Assembly: GCA_022648295.1 (NCBI GenBank) | Contig: JALCME010000011.1 | Location: forward strand, 1-64,000 | Direction: 5' to 3' | DNA from: Bacteroides sp. | GTDB taxonomy: Bacteria > Bacteroidota > Bacteroidia > Bacteroidales > Bacteroidaceae | DNA length: 64,000 nucleotides | In this document: positions 44,683 through 54,792 of the stretch, piece by piece | Numbering within the stretch: position 1 is the stretch's first letter | How the letters are laid out: each line of letters opens with the position of its first letter | The notes under the pieces: model-generated | The model's input: the letters and a program-made list of their open reading frames with translations, nothing else | Told to the model about the DNA's origin: nothing | The model's database searches: none | Position numbers and translations under genes: made by a program

Positions 44683-45585
44683 ATGAAACCGACTTTATTT
44701 GTACTTGCTGCCGGTATGGGCAGTCGTTATGGGGGATTAAAACAATTGGACGGTCTGGGTCCGAATGGTGAAACGATTATGGATTATTCCATCTTTGATG
44801 CCATTCGCGGTGGATTCGGGAAGGTTGTATTCGTTATTCGCAAAGACTTTGAGAAAGATTTCCGTGATAAGATTCTGAGTAAGTATGAGAATCATATTCC
44901 CGTTGCACTGGTATTTCAGGCCCTGGACAATTTGCCTGCCGGATTTACCTGCCCTGAGGGCCGTGTGAAACCTTGGGGGACAAACCATGCCGTATTGATG
45001 GGCAAAGATGTCATCAAGGAACCGTTTGCCGTAATTAATGCAGATGACTTTTATGGCCGTGATAGTTTTGCGGTATTGGGCAAAGCTTTGTCAGAGATGG
45101 AAGGTAAGAAGAACGACTATTGCATGGTAGGTTATCGTGTTGGTAATACGTTATCCGATAGCGGATCTGTGGCACGTGGTGTTTGTGAAACCAATGCCGG
45201 AGGTTATTTGACGACTGTGGTAGAGCGTACGGCTATTGAACGTATCAACGGCAAAGTTTCCTTTACGGACGAAAATGGCGTTGTACAGACTATTGGAGAC
45301 AATACTCCGGTTTCAATGAATATGTGGGGCTTTACTCCCGATTATTTTGGGCATTCCGAGGCTTACTTCAAAGAGTTCCTTCAGGAGAATATGAGTAACC
45401 TGAAAGCGGAATACTTCATTCCGTTAATGGTGAATAAACTAATCAATGAAAATATAGCCCGTGTGAAAGTGCTTGATACCACCAGTAAATGGTTTGGCGT
45501 GACTTATGCCGCCGACCGTCAAGGTGTGGTTGATAAGATTCAGGTATTGGTTGATGCAGGTGAGTACCCTGCAAAACTATTCTGA
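44683..45585 (+). CDS. sugar-phosphate nucleotidyltransferase
   Basis: This 300-residue protein has the nucleotidyltransferase signature LAAGMGSRYGGLKQ (residues 8-21) and the metal-site region VINADDFYG, so it should form an NDP-sugar or similar product. The sugar and nucleotide cannot be told. It is monocistronic, with its own promoter and terminator. Confidence 0.88.
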   Translation: MKPTLFVLAAGMGSRYGGLKQLDGLGPNGETIMDYSIFDAIRGGFGKVVFVIRKDFEKDFRDKILSKYENHIPVALVFQALDNLPAGFTCPEGRVKPWGTNHAVLMGKDVIKEPFAVINADDFYGRDSFAVLGKALSEMEGKKNDYCMVGYRVGNTLSDSGSVARGVCETNAGGYLTTVVERTAIERINGKVSFTDENGVVQTIGDNTPVSMNMWGFTPDYFGHSEAYFKEFLQENMSNLKAEYFIPLMVNKLINENIARVKVLDTTSKWFGVTYAADRQGVVDKIQVLVDAGEYPAKLF

Positions 45586-45644
45586 TCGGGAAGAATGCAG
45601 GCATAGCTGTTACGGCACCTGCAAATTAAGAAATCGTTTTTTAG

Positions 45645-45684
45645 ACTTCCTTGCAAGCTGAGATTTGCAAGGAAGTTTTTTTTT
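45645..45684 (+). terminator. terminator after the nucleotidyltransferase gene
   Basis: Perfect 12-bp arms ACTTCCTTGCAA (45645-45656) and TTGCAAGGAAGT (45665-45676), followed by nine T. Confidence 0.9.
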
Positions 45685-46525
45685 ACCCGGATGCCTGCTC
45701 TTTGTTGTGCGATTAATGCCAAAAACTTTATTGGTAACGTTTTGTGGCTCCATGTGCCCTATTTTATAAATCGGTCGAACTTGGAGGATGTAAATGGTAC
45801 ATCCTGTCGTATTAGTCACTATTATGTCGCCTATTTTTGATGCATGAAGATCACGTGTTAATTACCGGAACTTACCCTTTATGAATGCTGTTTAGATGAA
45901 TATAATACCCTCCTTTATGTTGTCAATATAGGATGGCCTACAACCTATTCTGGATGGGTATAAATGTGAAATAGTATTAAAAGGCTTTTATTACATCATT
46001 AAAAGCCTTTTAAAGCATAAATGAAAGCCTTTCTTTCATGTACTAAAAGCCTTTTAATTTATAGTAAGGTTGGAAGTGACTGGATCTCTATCACTAAATC
46101 CGGTTATCTAACTTTCAAATCGAAAGGTTTTTTATTACAAATATATGTCACTATTTGTATTTATTATTTATTGATTTTTATAATAAGGTTTATACCTTTC
46201 TATGGCATTAGCTAAAGTTTGCCGATAAATGTGGTATTCATCAGTGAGCTGTTATTGTTTTTTTTACTTTGTTTGCGGGGTGTTCCCTTTTTATTCCGAT
46301 GGATACATCCTAATTAAATAGGATAGAAAATAAGTACTTAAAAGCATCCGGTTATGAATATAATCTTCAAGAATAGGGTTTGCTTATAAGTTCCCTGTTT
46401 TTTTATCCGTGCATTTCAGTTATGGCGCAGAGTGATAATCTGTGTCAAAAGGAAAGGAAAAAGAGGTAAAGAGATTGGATAAATCATTATCTTTGCCTTT
46501 TGAAATGAAAAATTTGCTTGTTTAG
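45685..46525. other. gene-poor 840-bp intergenic stretch
   Basis: No supported gene. Contents: a hairpin AGGATGTA/TACATCCT at 45785-45805, the AAAAGCCTTTT repeat cluster at 45978-46057, and a -7 box TATCTTTG at 46488-46495 upstream of the ABC-F gene. A 64-codon open frame at 46021-46215 begins inside the repeats and is not convincing. Confidence 0.6.
45978..46057. repeat. cluster of AAAAGCCTTTT-type palindromes
   Basis: Four related units in 80 bp: TTAAAAGGCTTTTA (45978-45991), TTAAAAGCCTTTTAA (45999-46013), ATGAAAG/CTTTCAT (46021-46039) and CTAAAAGCCTTTTAA (46043-46057). They can pair with each other in several ways and may form alternative hairpins in RNA or a protein-binding array. Confidence 0.75.
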
Positions 46526-48532
46526 ATGGTATCAGTAGAAGGATTGAAGGTGGAATTTAATGCCACAGCGTTGTTTGAGGATGTGTCATATGTCATTAAT
46601 AAGAAAGACCGCATTGCTCTGGTTGGTAAAAATGGAGCGGGAAAGTCGACCATGCTTAAGATTCTGGCAGGGCTGCAAACTCCTACGGCGGGTACGGTGG
46701 CTGTGCCAAAAGAGGTGACTATTGGTTACCTTCCACAGGTGATGATACTTTCCGATACCCACACGGTGAAAGAAGAAGCAGAACTTGCTTTTGAAGAGAT
46801 ATTCCGCTTACAGGAAGATTTGGAACGGATGAATAAGGAGTTGGGCGAGCGTACCGATTATGAATCGGAAGGTTACCACAAATTGATTGATCGTTTCACA
46901 CACGAGAACGACCGCTTTTTAATGATGGGTGGTACTAATTTTCATGCCGAAACGGAACGTACGCTCATGGGACTGGGCTTTAGCCGTGATGACTTTGACC
47001 GGCCGACGTCCGAGTTTTCAGGAGGATGGCGGATGCGTATAGAGCTTGCCAAACTTTTACTTCGTCGTCCCGATGTGCTATTGTTGGATGAACCGACCAA
47101 CCACCTTGATATTGAAAGTATCCAGTGGTTGGAAAATTTCCTGTCTACCCGTGCCAATGCAGTTGTACTTGTAAGTCACGACCGGGCTTTCCTGAATAAT
47201 GTGACTACCCGTACCATTGAAATTACTTGCGGACGTATCTATGATTATAAGGTGAAGTACGATGAATTTGTTGTTTTGCGTAAAGAACGCCGTGAGCAAC
47301 AACTTCGCGCTTATGAGAATCAGCAGAAGCAGATTGGGGATACGGAGGCTTTTATAGAGCGTTTTCGCTACAAAGCAACTAAAGCGGTACAGGTGCAGAG
47401 CCGCATTAAGCAGTTGGAGAAAATAGAACGTATCGAGGTTGATGAAGAAGATACCTCTGCGCTTCGCCTGAAATTTGTCTGTTCCAGTCGTAGTGGAAGT
47501 TATCCGGTTATCTGTGAAGATGTTGCCAAGGCTTATGGTCAACACGTCATTTTCCATGATGTCAACCTCACCATCAACCGGGGTGAGAAAGTGGCTTTTG
47601 TAGGGAAAAACGGAGAAGGAAAATCAACCCTTGTGAAATGTATCATGGGTGAGATTAGCGATTATACTGGCAAGTTGACATTGGGACATAATGTGCAGAT
47701 AGGATATTTTGCCCAGAACCAAGCTCAGTTGCTCGACGAGAGTTTAACGGTATTCGATACCATAGATCGCGTGGCTGTAGGCGATATTCGTTTGAAGATT
47801 CGAGATATATTGGGGGCATTTATGTTTGGTGGAGAAGCATCCGATAAGAAAGTGAAAGTCCTTTCAGGTGGAGAACGTACCCGTTTGGCAATGATTAAAT
47901 TGTTGCTTGAGCCAGTTAATTTCCTAATACTCGATGAGCCGACGAACCATTTGGACATGCGTTCCAAAGATGTCTTGAAAGAAGCTATCCGGGAGTTTGA
48001 CGGAACTGTGATTTTGGTTAGCCATGACCGTGATTTTTTGGACGGGCTTGCGACTAAAGTTTATGAGTTCGGTGGTGGTGTGGTAAGAGAACATCTTGGG
48101 GGCATTTATGCTTTTCTGCAAAAAAAACAGATTGAAAGTCTGAATGAATTGCAAAAGGGAACGGCTTCACTTTCATTGTCACCTTCGGGAAATGCCGGAC
48201 GCAAAGAGGCAGCGGAGGGGGAAGCGTGTGGAAGTGATACCGGTGAAGGTAAAATCCAATCATCTGACAATAAATTATCTTATGAAGCTCAGAAAGAAAT
48301 AAATAAGAAGATTAAGAAGCTGGAACGCCGGGTTGCCGATTGTGAAGCCGAAATTGCACAAACAGAATCAGCTATTTCCATTCTGGAAACAAAAATGGCT
48401 ACTCCTGAAGGGGCTTCGGATATGGCGCTCTACGAACGCCATCAAAAACTGAAGCAGCAATTGGATGAAGTGATGGAAGAATGGGATAAAGCTTCCACAG
48501 AACTTGAAGAATCTTCCAAAGGAAGAAACTAA
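46526..48532 (+). CDS. ABC-F family ATPase
   Basis: This soluble 668-residue protein has two ABC domains: Walker A GKNGAGKST and GKNGEGKST, signatures FSGGWRMRIELA and LSGGERTRLAMI, Walker B DEPTNHLD in both. There are no membrane segments. A coiled-coil linker separates the domains and a C-terminal coiled coil (about 590-660) resembles that of Uup. ABC-F proteins act on ribosomes; whether this one gives antibiotic protection or general rescue is unclear. Confidence 0.93.
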   Translation: MVSVEGLKVEFNATALFEDVSYVINKKDRIALVGKNGAGKSTMLKILAGLQTPTAGTVAVPKEVTIGYLPQVMILSDTHTVKEEAELAFEEIFRLQEDLERMNKELGERTDYESEGYHKLIDRFTHENDRFLMMGGTNFHAETERTLMGLGFSRDDFDRPTSEFSGGWRMRIELAKLLLRRPDVLLLDEPTNHLDIESIQWLENFLSTRANAVVLVSHDRAFLNNVTTRTIEITCGRIYDYKVKYDEFVVLRKERREQQLRAYENQQKQIGDTEAFIERFRYKATKAVQVQSRIKQLEKIERIEVDEEDTSALRLKFVCSSRSGSYPVICEDVAKAYGQHVIFHDVNLTINRGEKVAFVGKNGEGKSTLVKCIMGEISDYTGKLTLGHNVQIGYFAQNQAQLLDESLTVFDTIDRVAVGDIRLKIRDILGAFMFGGEASDKKVKVLSGGERTRLAMIKLLLEPVNFLILDEPTNHLDMRSKDVLKEAIREFDGTVILVSHDRDFLDGLATKVYEFGGGVVREHLGGIYAFLQKKQIESLNELQKGTASLSLSPSGNAGRKEAAEGEACGSDTGEGKIQSSDNKLSYEAQKEINKKIKKLERRVADCEAEIAQTESAISILETKMATPEGASDMALYERHQKLKQQLDEVMEEWDKASTELEESSKGRN

Positions 48533-48573
48533 TGATGAATTGACTTAATTACATTAACCAATGTTATATCAAA

Positions 48574-50607
48574 ATGAGAATAAAAAAGTATTTACCAGTT
48601 TTGGCACTTTGCGTTTTAACAGCAGGGTGTGCCAGCAAGAAAGGAGGCATTTTGGAAGCCGGTATTGATCTTGCTAATTTGGATACAACCGCTCTTCCGG
48701 GAACGGATTTCTATCAATACGCTTGCGGTGGTTGGATGAAGAACCACCCGCTAACGGATGAGTATGCACGTTTGGGCTCTTTTGACTTATTGGCCGAAAA
48801 CAACCGTAAACAAATTCGTGATTTGATTATGGAACTAGCTCAGTCCAAGCAAGAAGAAGGTAGTGTGGCACAGAAAATAGGTGATCTGTACAACATGGCT
48901 ATGGATAGCGTGAAGTTGGATAAGGATGGAATGGAACCTGTTAAAGCTGATTTACAGAAGATTGGGGATTTGAAGGATAAAAAAGCCATCTATTCCATGA
49001 TTGGCTATCTTCAACAAGAGGGTGTTAGCCCATATTTTTATCTCTATGTTGGTGCCGATGACATGAACAGTTCCATGAATCTGACTCAAGTCTATCAGGG
49101 AGGCCTGGGTATGGGCGAACGCGATTATTATTTAGAAAAAGACGAAAAGACCACGGCGGTTCGTGAAGCCTACAAAGTTCATGTTGCCAAGATGTTTCAG
49201 TTAGCCGGTTTCGATGAGGCTGCTGCTCAAAAAGCAACAAAAGCTGTCATGGATATTGAAATGGAGCTTGCCAAAATTTCACGTACCAAAGTCGCATTGC
49301 GTGATCCGCATGCCAACTACAATAAAAAGACACTTGCCGACTGGGAAAAAGAGTATCCTTCATTCGATTGGAGTACTTATATGGCTTCTGCCCGTTTGGA
49401 TAACGTTAAGGATCTCAATATAGGGCAACCGGAATTTATGAAGGAAGTAGAGAAAGTGATCAGTACTTTCCCATTGGCTGATAATATTGCTTACCTGCAA
49501 TGGAACTTAATTAATTCTTCTGCAGACTATTTGAGTGATGCATTTGCCGAACAGAACTTTGATTTTTATGGCAAAACCATGTCCGGGAAAAAAGAAATGA
49601 AACCTCGTTGGAAGCGTGCAGTTGGAGTGGTTAGCGGCGCTTTGGGTGAGGCTGTCGGTCAGATGTATGTTAAGAAGTATTTCCCCGAGACTGCAAAACA
49701 ACGTATGGTTGCTTTGGTTAAGAACCTTCAGAAGTCATTGGGTGAACGTATCAGCAATCTGTCATGGATGAGTGATACCACCAAGCATAAGGCTTTAGAT
49801 AAGTTGGCCGCATTCCACGTGAAGATCGGTTATCCTGATAAATGGAAGGATTACTCCAAAATGGAGATTAAGAACGACAATTATTGGAGCAATGTAACTC
49901 GTGCTAATTTATGGGAATATAACCGTATGCTTGCAAAGATCGGTCAACCGGTGGATAAGGATGAATGGCACATGACTCCGCAGACAGTGAATGCTTATTA
50001 TAATCCCACAACAAATGAAGTTTGTTTCCCTGCCGGTATTTTGCAATATCCGTTCTTTGATATGAACGCCGATGATGCATTCAATTACGGTGCCATAGGT
50101 GTGGTAATTGGTCATGAGATGACGCATGGATTCGACGATCAAGGTCGCCAATATGACAAAGACGGAAACTTAAAAGACTGGTGGACAGACACAGATGCCG
50201 AAAACTTTAAGAAGCGTGCCGAAGTTATGGCTGCCTTCTTTGATAGCATTCAGGTAGCTCCGGGTGTGCATGGTAACGGGCACTTTACGTTAGGGGAAAA
50301 CATTGCTGACCACGGAGGTTTGCAAGTTTCTTTCCAGGCTTATAAAAATGCAACTGCCAATGCACCGTTGGGTGTAAAAGATGGCTTTACTGCCGATCAA
50401 CGTTTCTTCCTGGCTTATGCCAATGTTTGGGCGGGCAATATTCGTGATGCGGAAATCCTGCGTCGGACTAAGATCGATCCTCATTCATTGGGCAAATGGC
50501 GTGTAGACGGCGCTTTGCCACAGATTGGTGCTTGGTACGATGCCTTTGGAATAACAGAGAAAGATCCAATGTTCCTTCCGGTTGAAAAACGTGTTTCCAT
50601 TTGGTAA
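48574..50607 (+). CDS. M13 family metallopeptidase (PepO/neprilysin type)
   Basis: The 677-residue lipoprotein (lipobox LTAGC, Cys 19) has the peptidase M13 fold, with zinc motif HEMTH in VVIGHEMTHGFDDQG and the third ligand region ENIADHGGLQ. The substrate-contact motif NAYYNPTTNEVCFPAGIL is present. It is an outer-membrane or periplasmic endopeptidase for short peptides. It starts 42 bp after the ABC-F gene. Confidence 0.95.
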   Translation: MRIKKYLPVLALCVLTAGCASKKGGILEAGIDLANLDTTALPGTDFYQYACGGWMKNHPLTDEYARLGSFDLLAENNRKQIRDLIMELAQSKQEEGSVAQKIGDLYNMAMDSVKLDKDGMEPVKADLQKIGDLKDKKAIYSMIGYLQQEGVSPYFYLYVGADDMNSSMNLTQVYQGGLGMGERDYYLEKDEKTTAVREAYKVHVAKMFQLAGFDEAAAQKATKAVMDIEMELAKISRTKVALRDPHANYNKKTLADWEKEYPSFDWSTYMASARLDNVKDLNIGQPEFMKEVEKVISTFPLADNIAYLQWNLINSSADYLSDAFAEQNFDFYGKTMSGKKEMKPRWKRAVGVVSGALGEAVGQMYVKKYFPETAKQRMVALVKNLQKSLGERISNLSWMSDTTKHKALDKLAAFHVKIGYPDKWKDYSKMEIKNDNYWSNVTRANLWEYNRMLAKIGQPVDKDEWHMTPQTVNAYYNPTTNEVCFPAGILQYPFFDMNADDAFNYGAIGVVIGHEMTHGFDDQGRQYDKDGNLKDWWTDTDAENFKKRAEVMAAFFDSIQVAPGVHGNGHFTLGENIADHGGLQVSFQAYKNATANAPLGVKDGFTADQRFFLAYANVWAGNIRDAEILRRTKIDPHSLGKWRVDGALPQIGAWYDAFGITEKDPMFLPVEKRVSIW

Positions 50608-50643
50608 TGATTTAGCTCATTCCAAATACTCATATTTAGACGG

Positions 50644-50683
50644 CTACCCCGTTTGTCCTATTGTGGCAAACGGGGTAGTTTTT
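50644..50683 (+). terminator. terminator after the M13 peptidase gene
   Basis: Perfect 12-bp arms CTACCCCGTTTG (50644-50655) and CAAACGGGGTAG (50667-50678), followed by five T. Confidence 0.9.
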
Positions 50684-50768
50684 GTTCGGACAAAACTCCC
50701 TGTAGACTATCTTTTTAATTATGTCTAATTTATTGTGTTTGAGAATATGTGCGAATAAACATTTTTAG

Positions 50769-50776
50769 TACCTTTG
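50769..50776 (+). promoter_or_regulatory. purH promoter -7 box
   Basis: TACCTTTG, 32 bp upstream of the purH ATG. The -33 element is not clear. Confidence 0.5.
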
Positions 50777-50807
50777 CATATCAAAATCCTTAATATACAC
50801 AAATTTC

Positions 50808-52331
50808 ATGTCTGAGGCAAAAAGAATTAAGACCGCGTTGATCTCGGTTTATCATAAAGAAGGTTTGGACGAAATTATAACCAAACTACACGAAGAAGGA
50901 GTAGAGTTCTTATCTACGGGGGGAACTCACCAGTTTATAGAATCTTTAGGCTATCCCTGCAAAGCTGTGGAAGACCTTACTTCTTATCCCTCTATTTTGG
51001 GAGGACGTGTAAAAACTTTGCATCCGAAAGTCTTTGGCGGCATTTTATGTCGTCGGGGATTGGAACAAGACATGCAGCAAGTTGCAAAATATGAGATCCC
51101 GGAGATTGATCTGGTTATTGTCGATTTGTATCCTTTTGAAGCAACGGTTGCCTCCGGTGCCGACGAATCTGCTATTATTGAGAAAATAGATATAGGGGGG
51201 ATCTCTCTGATCCGTGCGGCTGCCAAAAACTATAACGATGTGGTCATTGTAGCTTCTCAGACTCAGTACAAACCATTTCTGGATACTTTGATGGAACATG
51301 GGGCCACAACAACCAATGAGGAACGCCGCTGGTTTGCAAAAGAAGCTTTTGCCGTGTCTTCCCATTATGATTCAGCCATTTTTAATTATTTCGATCGCGA
51401 AGAGGGTTCGGCTTTCCGTTATTCCATCAACAACCAGAAAGCGTTGCGCTATGGTGAAAATCCTCATCAGAAAGGCTATTTCTATGGAAACCTGGATGCT
51501 ATGTTCGATCAGATTCATGGAAAAGAAATTTCTTATAATAACCTTTTGGATATTAATGCTGCTGTTGATTTGATAGATGAATTTACTGATACTACTTTTG
51601 CAGTCTTAAAACATAACAATGCTTGCGGTTTGGCTTCCCGTCCCACTTTACTCGAAGCATGGAAAGATGCCTTGGCTGGTGATCCGGTATCGGCATATGG
51701 CGGAGTGCTCATTACCAATGCCGTGATAGATAAAGAAGCTGCGGAAGAAATCAACAAGATATTCTTTGAGGTAATTATAGCTCCCGACTATGATGTGGAT
51801 GCTTTGGAAATTCTCGGTCAAAAAAAGAATCGTATTATTTTGGTACGTAAGCAAGTTGCTTTGCCGAAGAAACAGTTCCGCTCCGTTTTGAATGGTGTGT
51901 TGGTGCAAGACCGTGATTTGGATGTGGAACAGGTTAGTGATTTGAAGACGTCCACTAAAAAAGTTCCAACCAGTCAAGAAGTGGAAGATATGCTTTTTGC
52001 CAACAAGATTGTGAAAAACAGCAAGTCCAATTCCATTGTTTTGGCTAAGGGTAAACAGCTGTTGGCAAGCGGCGTAGGACAGACTTCACGCGTTGATGCA
52101 TTGAAACAGGCTATTGAGAAGGCTAAGAACTTTGGTTTCGACCTTCACGGTGCCGTGATGGCGTCCGATGCGTTTTTCCCATTCCCTGATTGTGTGGAGA
52201 TTGCCGGTAATGAAGGTGTGACTGCAGTGATACAACCCGGAGGTTCTATTCGTGATCAGCTTTCCTTTGATTATTGTGATGAGCATAATATTGCGATGGT
52301 TACTACCGGAGTTAGGCATTTTAAACATTAA
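50808..52331 (+). CDS. purH: bifunctional AICAR formyltransferase/IMP cyclohydrolase
   Basis: PurH performs the last two steps of IMP synthesis. The 507-residue protein has the N-terminal MGS-like cyclohydrolase domain (STGGTHQFIE, GGRVKTLHPKVFGG) and the C-terminal AICAR transformylase domain (LRYGENPHQKGYFYG, KHNNACG, and DAFFPFPDCVEIA). It precedes the rod-shape operon by 80 bp. Confidence 0.97.
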   Translation: MSEAKRIKTALISVYHKEGLDEIITKLHEEGVEFLSTGGTHQFIESLGYPCKAVEDLTSYPSILGGRVKTLHPKVFGGILCRRGLEQDMQQVAKYEIPEIDLVIVDLYPFEATVASGADESAIIEKIDIGGISLIRAAAKNYNDVVIVASQTQYKPFLDTLMEHGATTTNEERRWFAKEAFAVSSHYDSAIFNYFDREEGSAFRYSINNQKALRYGENPHQKGYFYGNLDAMFDQIHGKEISYNNLLDINAAVDLIDEFTDTTFAVLKHNNACGLASRPTLLEAWKDALAGDPVSAYGGVLITNAVIDKEAAEEINKIFFEVIIAPDYDVDALEILGQKKNRIILVRKQVALPKKQFRSVLNGVLVQDRDLDVEQVSDLKTSTKKVPTSQEVEDMLFANKIVKNSKSNSIVLAKGKQLLASGVGQTSRVDALKQAIEKAKNFGFDLHGAVMASDAFFPFPDCVEIAGNEGVTAVIQPGGSIRDQLSFDYCDEHNIAMVTTGVRHFKH

Positions 52332-52410
52332 TGGCAAAACTGTGGCATAATTATCTGTTCCTATAATAAATAAAAATTCCTAATTCACAAATTCTTAAAT
52401 GTAGCAAACG

Positions 52411-53433
52411 ATGGGATTATTTTCTTTTACACAAGAAATTGCGATGGATCTTGGCACAGCCAATACCATTATCACAACCAATGGAAAGATTGTGGTTGAC
52501 GAACCCTCTGTAGTAGCGCTTGATCGTCGTACCGACAAGATGATTGCCGTGGGGGAAAAGGCTAAAATGATGTACGAAAAGACCCACGAAAATATACGAA
52601 CTATCCGTCCGTTACGTGATGGCGTGATAGCCGACTTTTATGCTTGTGAACAAATGATACGGGGACTGATTAAAATGGTGAATACCCGTAACCATTTATT
52701 CTCTCCTTCTCTCCGGATGGTGATTGGCGTTCCTTCGGGTAGTACGGAAGTTGAGTTGCGTGCTGTGCGTGATTCAGCCGAACATGCAGGCGGACGTGAT
52801 GTCTACTTGATCTTCGAACCGATGGCGGCTGCAATTGGTATAGGTATTGACGTGGAAGCACCGGAAGGTAACATGATTGTTGATATAGGTGGCGGATCTA
52901 CTGAAATTGCGGTGATTTCTTTGGGTGGTATTGTTTCTAATAACTCCATTCGTATTGCAGGTGATGATCTTACTGCTGATATTCAGGAATATATGAGTCG
53001 TCAGCATAATGTTAAAGTGAGCGAGCGTATGGCCGAACGTATTAAGATCAATGCAGGAGCTGCGTTGACCGAATTGGGAGAAGATGCTCCTGATGACTAT
53101 ATCGTACATGGCCCTAATCGTATTACTGCCTTACCAATGGAAGTACCGGTATGCTACCAGGAAGTAGCTCATTGCCTGGAGAAATCTATCTCTAAAATTG
53201 AAACTGCTATCTTAAGTGCTTTGGAGAATACTCCTCCCGAGTTATATGCAGATATTGTTCATAACGGTATCTACTTAGCTGGTGGTGGTGCATTGCTCCG
53301 GGGACTTGACAAGCGTTTGACAGATAAAATTAATATACCGTTCCACATTGCTGAAGATCCGTTGCATGCCGTTGCCAAAGGTACGGGAGTTGCATTGAAG
53401 AATGTGGATCGTTTCTCATTCTTGATGAGATAA
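52411..53433 (+). CDS. mreB: rod shape-determining protein MreB
   Basis: The bacterial actin that organises lateral wall synthesis. The 340-residue protein shows actin-fold motifs: DLGTANT near the start, VGVPSGSTEVE-type stretch, DIGGGSTEIAVISLGG, and AGGGALLRGLDKRL. It is the first gene of the elongasome operon mreB-mreC-mreD-mrdA-rodA. Confidence 0.97.
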   Translation: MGLFSFTQEIAMDLGTANTIITTNGKIVVDEPSVVALDRRTDKMIAVGEKAKMMYEKTHENIRTIRPLRDGVIADFYACEQMIRGLIKMVNTRNHLFSPSLRMVIGVPSGSTEVELRAVRDSAEHAGGRDVYLIFEPMAAAIGIGIDVEAPEGNMIVDIGGGSTEIAVISLGGIVSNNSIRIAGDDLTADIQEYMSRQHNVKVSERMAERIKINAGAALTELGEDAPDDYIVHGPNRITALPMEVPVCYQEVAHCLEKSISKIETAILSALENTPPELYADIVHNGIYLAGGGALLRGLDKRLTDKINIPFHIAEDPLHAVAKGTGVALKNVDRFSFLMR

Positions 53434-53442
53434 TGCAGGCCT

Positions 53443-54288
53443 ATGCGGAATTTACTGAATTTCCTTATTAAATATAATTACTGGTTCCTCTTTCTTTTGT
53501 TAGAGGTAGCCAGTTTTGTTTTATTATTCCGCTTTAATCATTATCAGCAAAGTGTCTTTTTTACTTCTGCTAATGAACTTACTGGAAAGGTTTATGAGCT
53601 TTCGGGGGGAGTTGAATCGTATTTCAATTTAAAGTCGGTCAATGAAGACTTGTTGGACCGTAATATGTGGCTGGAACAACGTGTCTCTTCACTTGAAAAG
53701 ACATTGAAGATGGAGGGATTCGACTCTGCCAGACTGAATAATTTGGAGCAATTGGCCTTGACTGATTATCAGATTTTTAAAGCACATGTGGTTAAGAATA
53801 GCTTAAATCAGGCAGATAATTATATTGTTCTTGATCGGGGTACTAACAATGGCATTCGTTCGGAGATGGGAGTTGTGGGTGCTAATGGAGTGGTAGGCAT
53901 TGTCTATAAAACTTCGCCACATTATTCATTAGTAATTTCATTATTAAATAGTAAGTCAAGCATTAGTTGCAAGATTGCAGGGAGTGAATACTTTGGCTAT
54001 TTAAAGTGGGAATATGGAGATTCACGTTATGCCTATTTGAAGGATTTGCCGCGTCATGCAGAATTTAATTTGGGAGATACGGTAGTGACAAGTGGTTATT
54101 CGGAAGTCTTTCCTGAAGGCATCATGGTTGGTACGGTGGATGATATGTCCGACTCGCATGACGGACTTTCGTATTTATTGAAAGTGAAGCTTGCCACGGA
54201 TTTTGGGAAGTTGAATAACGTCCGTGTAGTATATCGTAACGGGCAAAAGGAACAGAAGGAATTGCAACAAAGTGTAGCGGGGAAATAG
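53443..54288 (+). CDS. mreC: rod shape-determining protein MreC
   Basis: The 281-residue protein has an N-terminal membrane segment (about 10-29), a coiled coil (about 60-95) and the two beta-barrel domains of MreC (DNYIVLDRGTNNGIRSEMGV, then VTSGYSEVFPEGIMVGTV). It links MreB to the periplasmic synthesis enzymes. It starts 9 bp after mreB. Confidence 0.96.
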   Translation: MRNLLNFLIKYNYWFLFLLLEVASFVLLFRFNHYQQSVFFTSANELTGKVYELSGGVESYFNLKSVNEDLLDRNMWLEQRVSSLEKTLKMEGFDSARLNNLEQLALTDYQIFKAHVVKNSLNQADNYIVLDRGTNNGIRSEMGVVGANGVVGIVYKTSPHYSLVISLLNSKSSISCKIAGSEYFGYLKWEYGDSRYAYLKDLPRHAEFNLGDTVVTSGYSEVFPEGIMVGTVDDMSDSHDGLSYLLKVKLATDFGKLNNVRVVYRNGQKEQKELQQSVAGK

Positions 54289-54290
54289 TC

Positions 54291-54791
54291 ATGGCTTTTA
54301 ATTATTTACATAAAATACTTTGGTTCGTAGGATTGGTGTTGCTACAGGTACTGATCTTGAATAATATACATATTGGTGGCTATGCAACCCCTTTCTTATA
54401 TGTATATCTGATCCTCAAGTTTGAGTCTGATACTTCCCGCAATGCTTTAATGTTATGGGCTTTCTGCTTGGGACTGATTATAGACATCTTTTCAGATACT
54501 CCCGGGATGAATACCTCGGCTGTGGTGGTGATGGCTTTTTTACGCCCGACCTTTTTGCGTTTGTTTGTCTCCCGTGATACATTAGATAATCTCGTGCCTG
54601 GCGTGAAGACTATGGGGCTCGCTTCTTTCTTAAAATATACAATAGTCTGTGTTTTTATGCATCATGCAATGTTACTGACTATTGGATTCTTTTCGTTTGT
54701 CCATATTGGCATGTTACTGTTGAAGATTGTTGCGAGCATGTTGTTAACTGTGGCTTGTATAATGGCTGTGGAAGGAGTGAGGAAAAAGTAA
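54291..54791 (+). CDS. mreD: rod shape-determining protein MreD
   Basis: This 166-residue integral membrane protein has about five hydrophobic segments and fits MreD by position and profile (YATPFLYVYLILKF, LGLIIDIFSDTPGMN). It lies 2 bp after mreC and 1 bp before mrdA. Confidence 0.93.
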   Translation: MAFNYLHKILWFVGLVLLQVLILNNIHIGGYATPFLYVYLILKFESDTSRNALMLWAFCLGLIIDIFSDTPGMNTSAVVVMAFLRPTFLRLFVSRDTLDNLVPGVKTMGLASFLKYTIVCVFMHHAMLLTIGFFSFVHIGMLLLKIVASMLLTVACIMAVEGVRKK

Positions 54792-54792
54792 A

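Noticed and set aside
45610..45819. 69-codon open frame on the minus strand
   Set aside because: It overlaps the terminator of the nucleotidyltransferase gene and has no supporting features.
46021..46215. 64-codon open frame on the plus strand
   Set aside because: It starts in the palindrome array, encodes a hydrophobic low-complexity product and has no family match that I can see.
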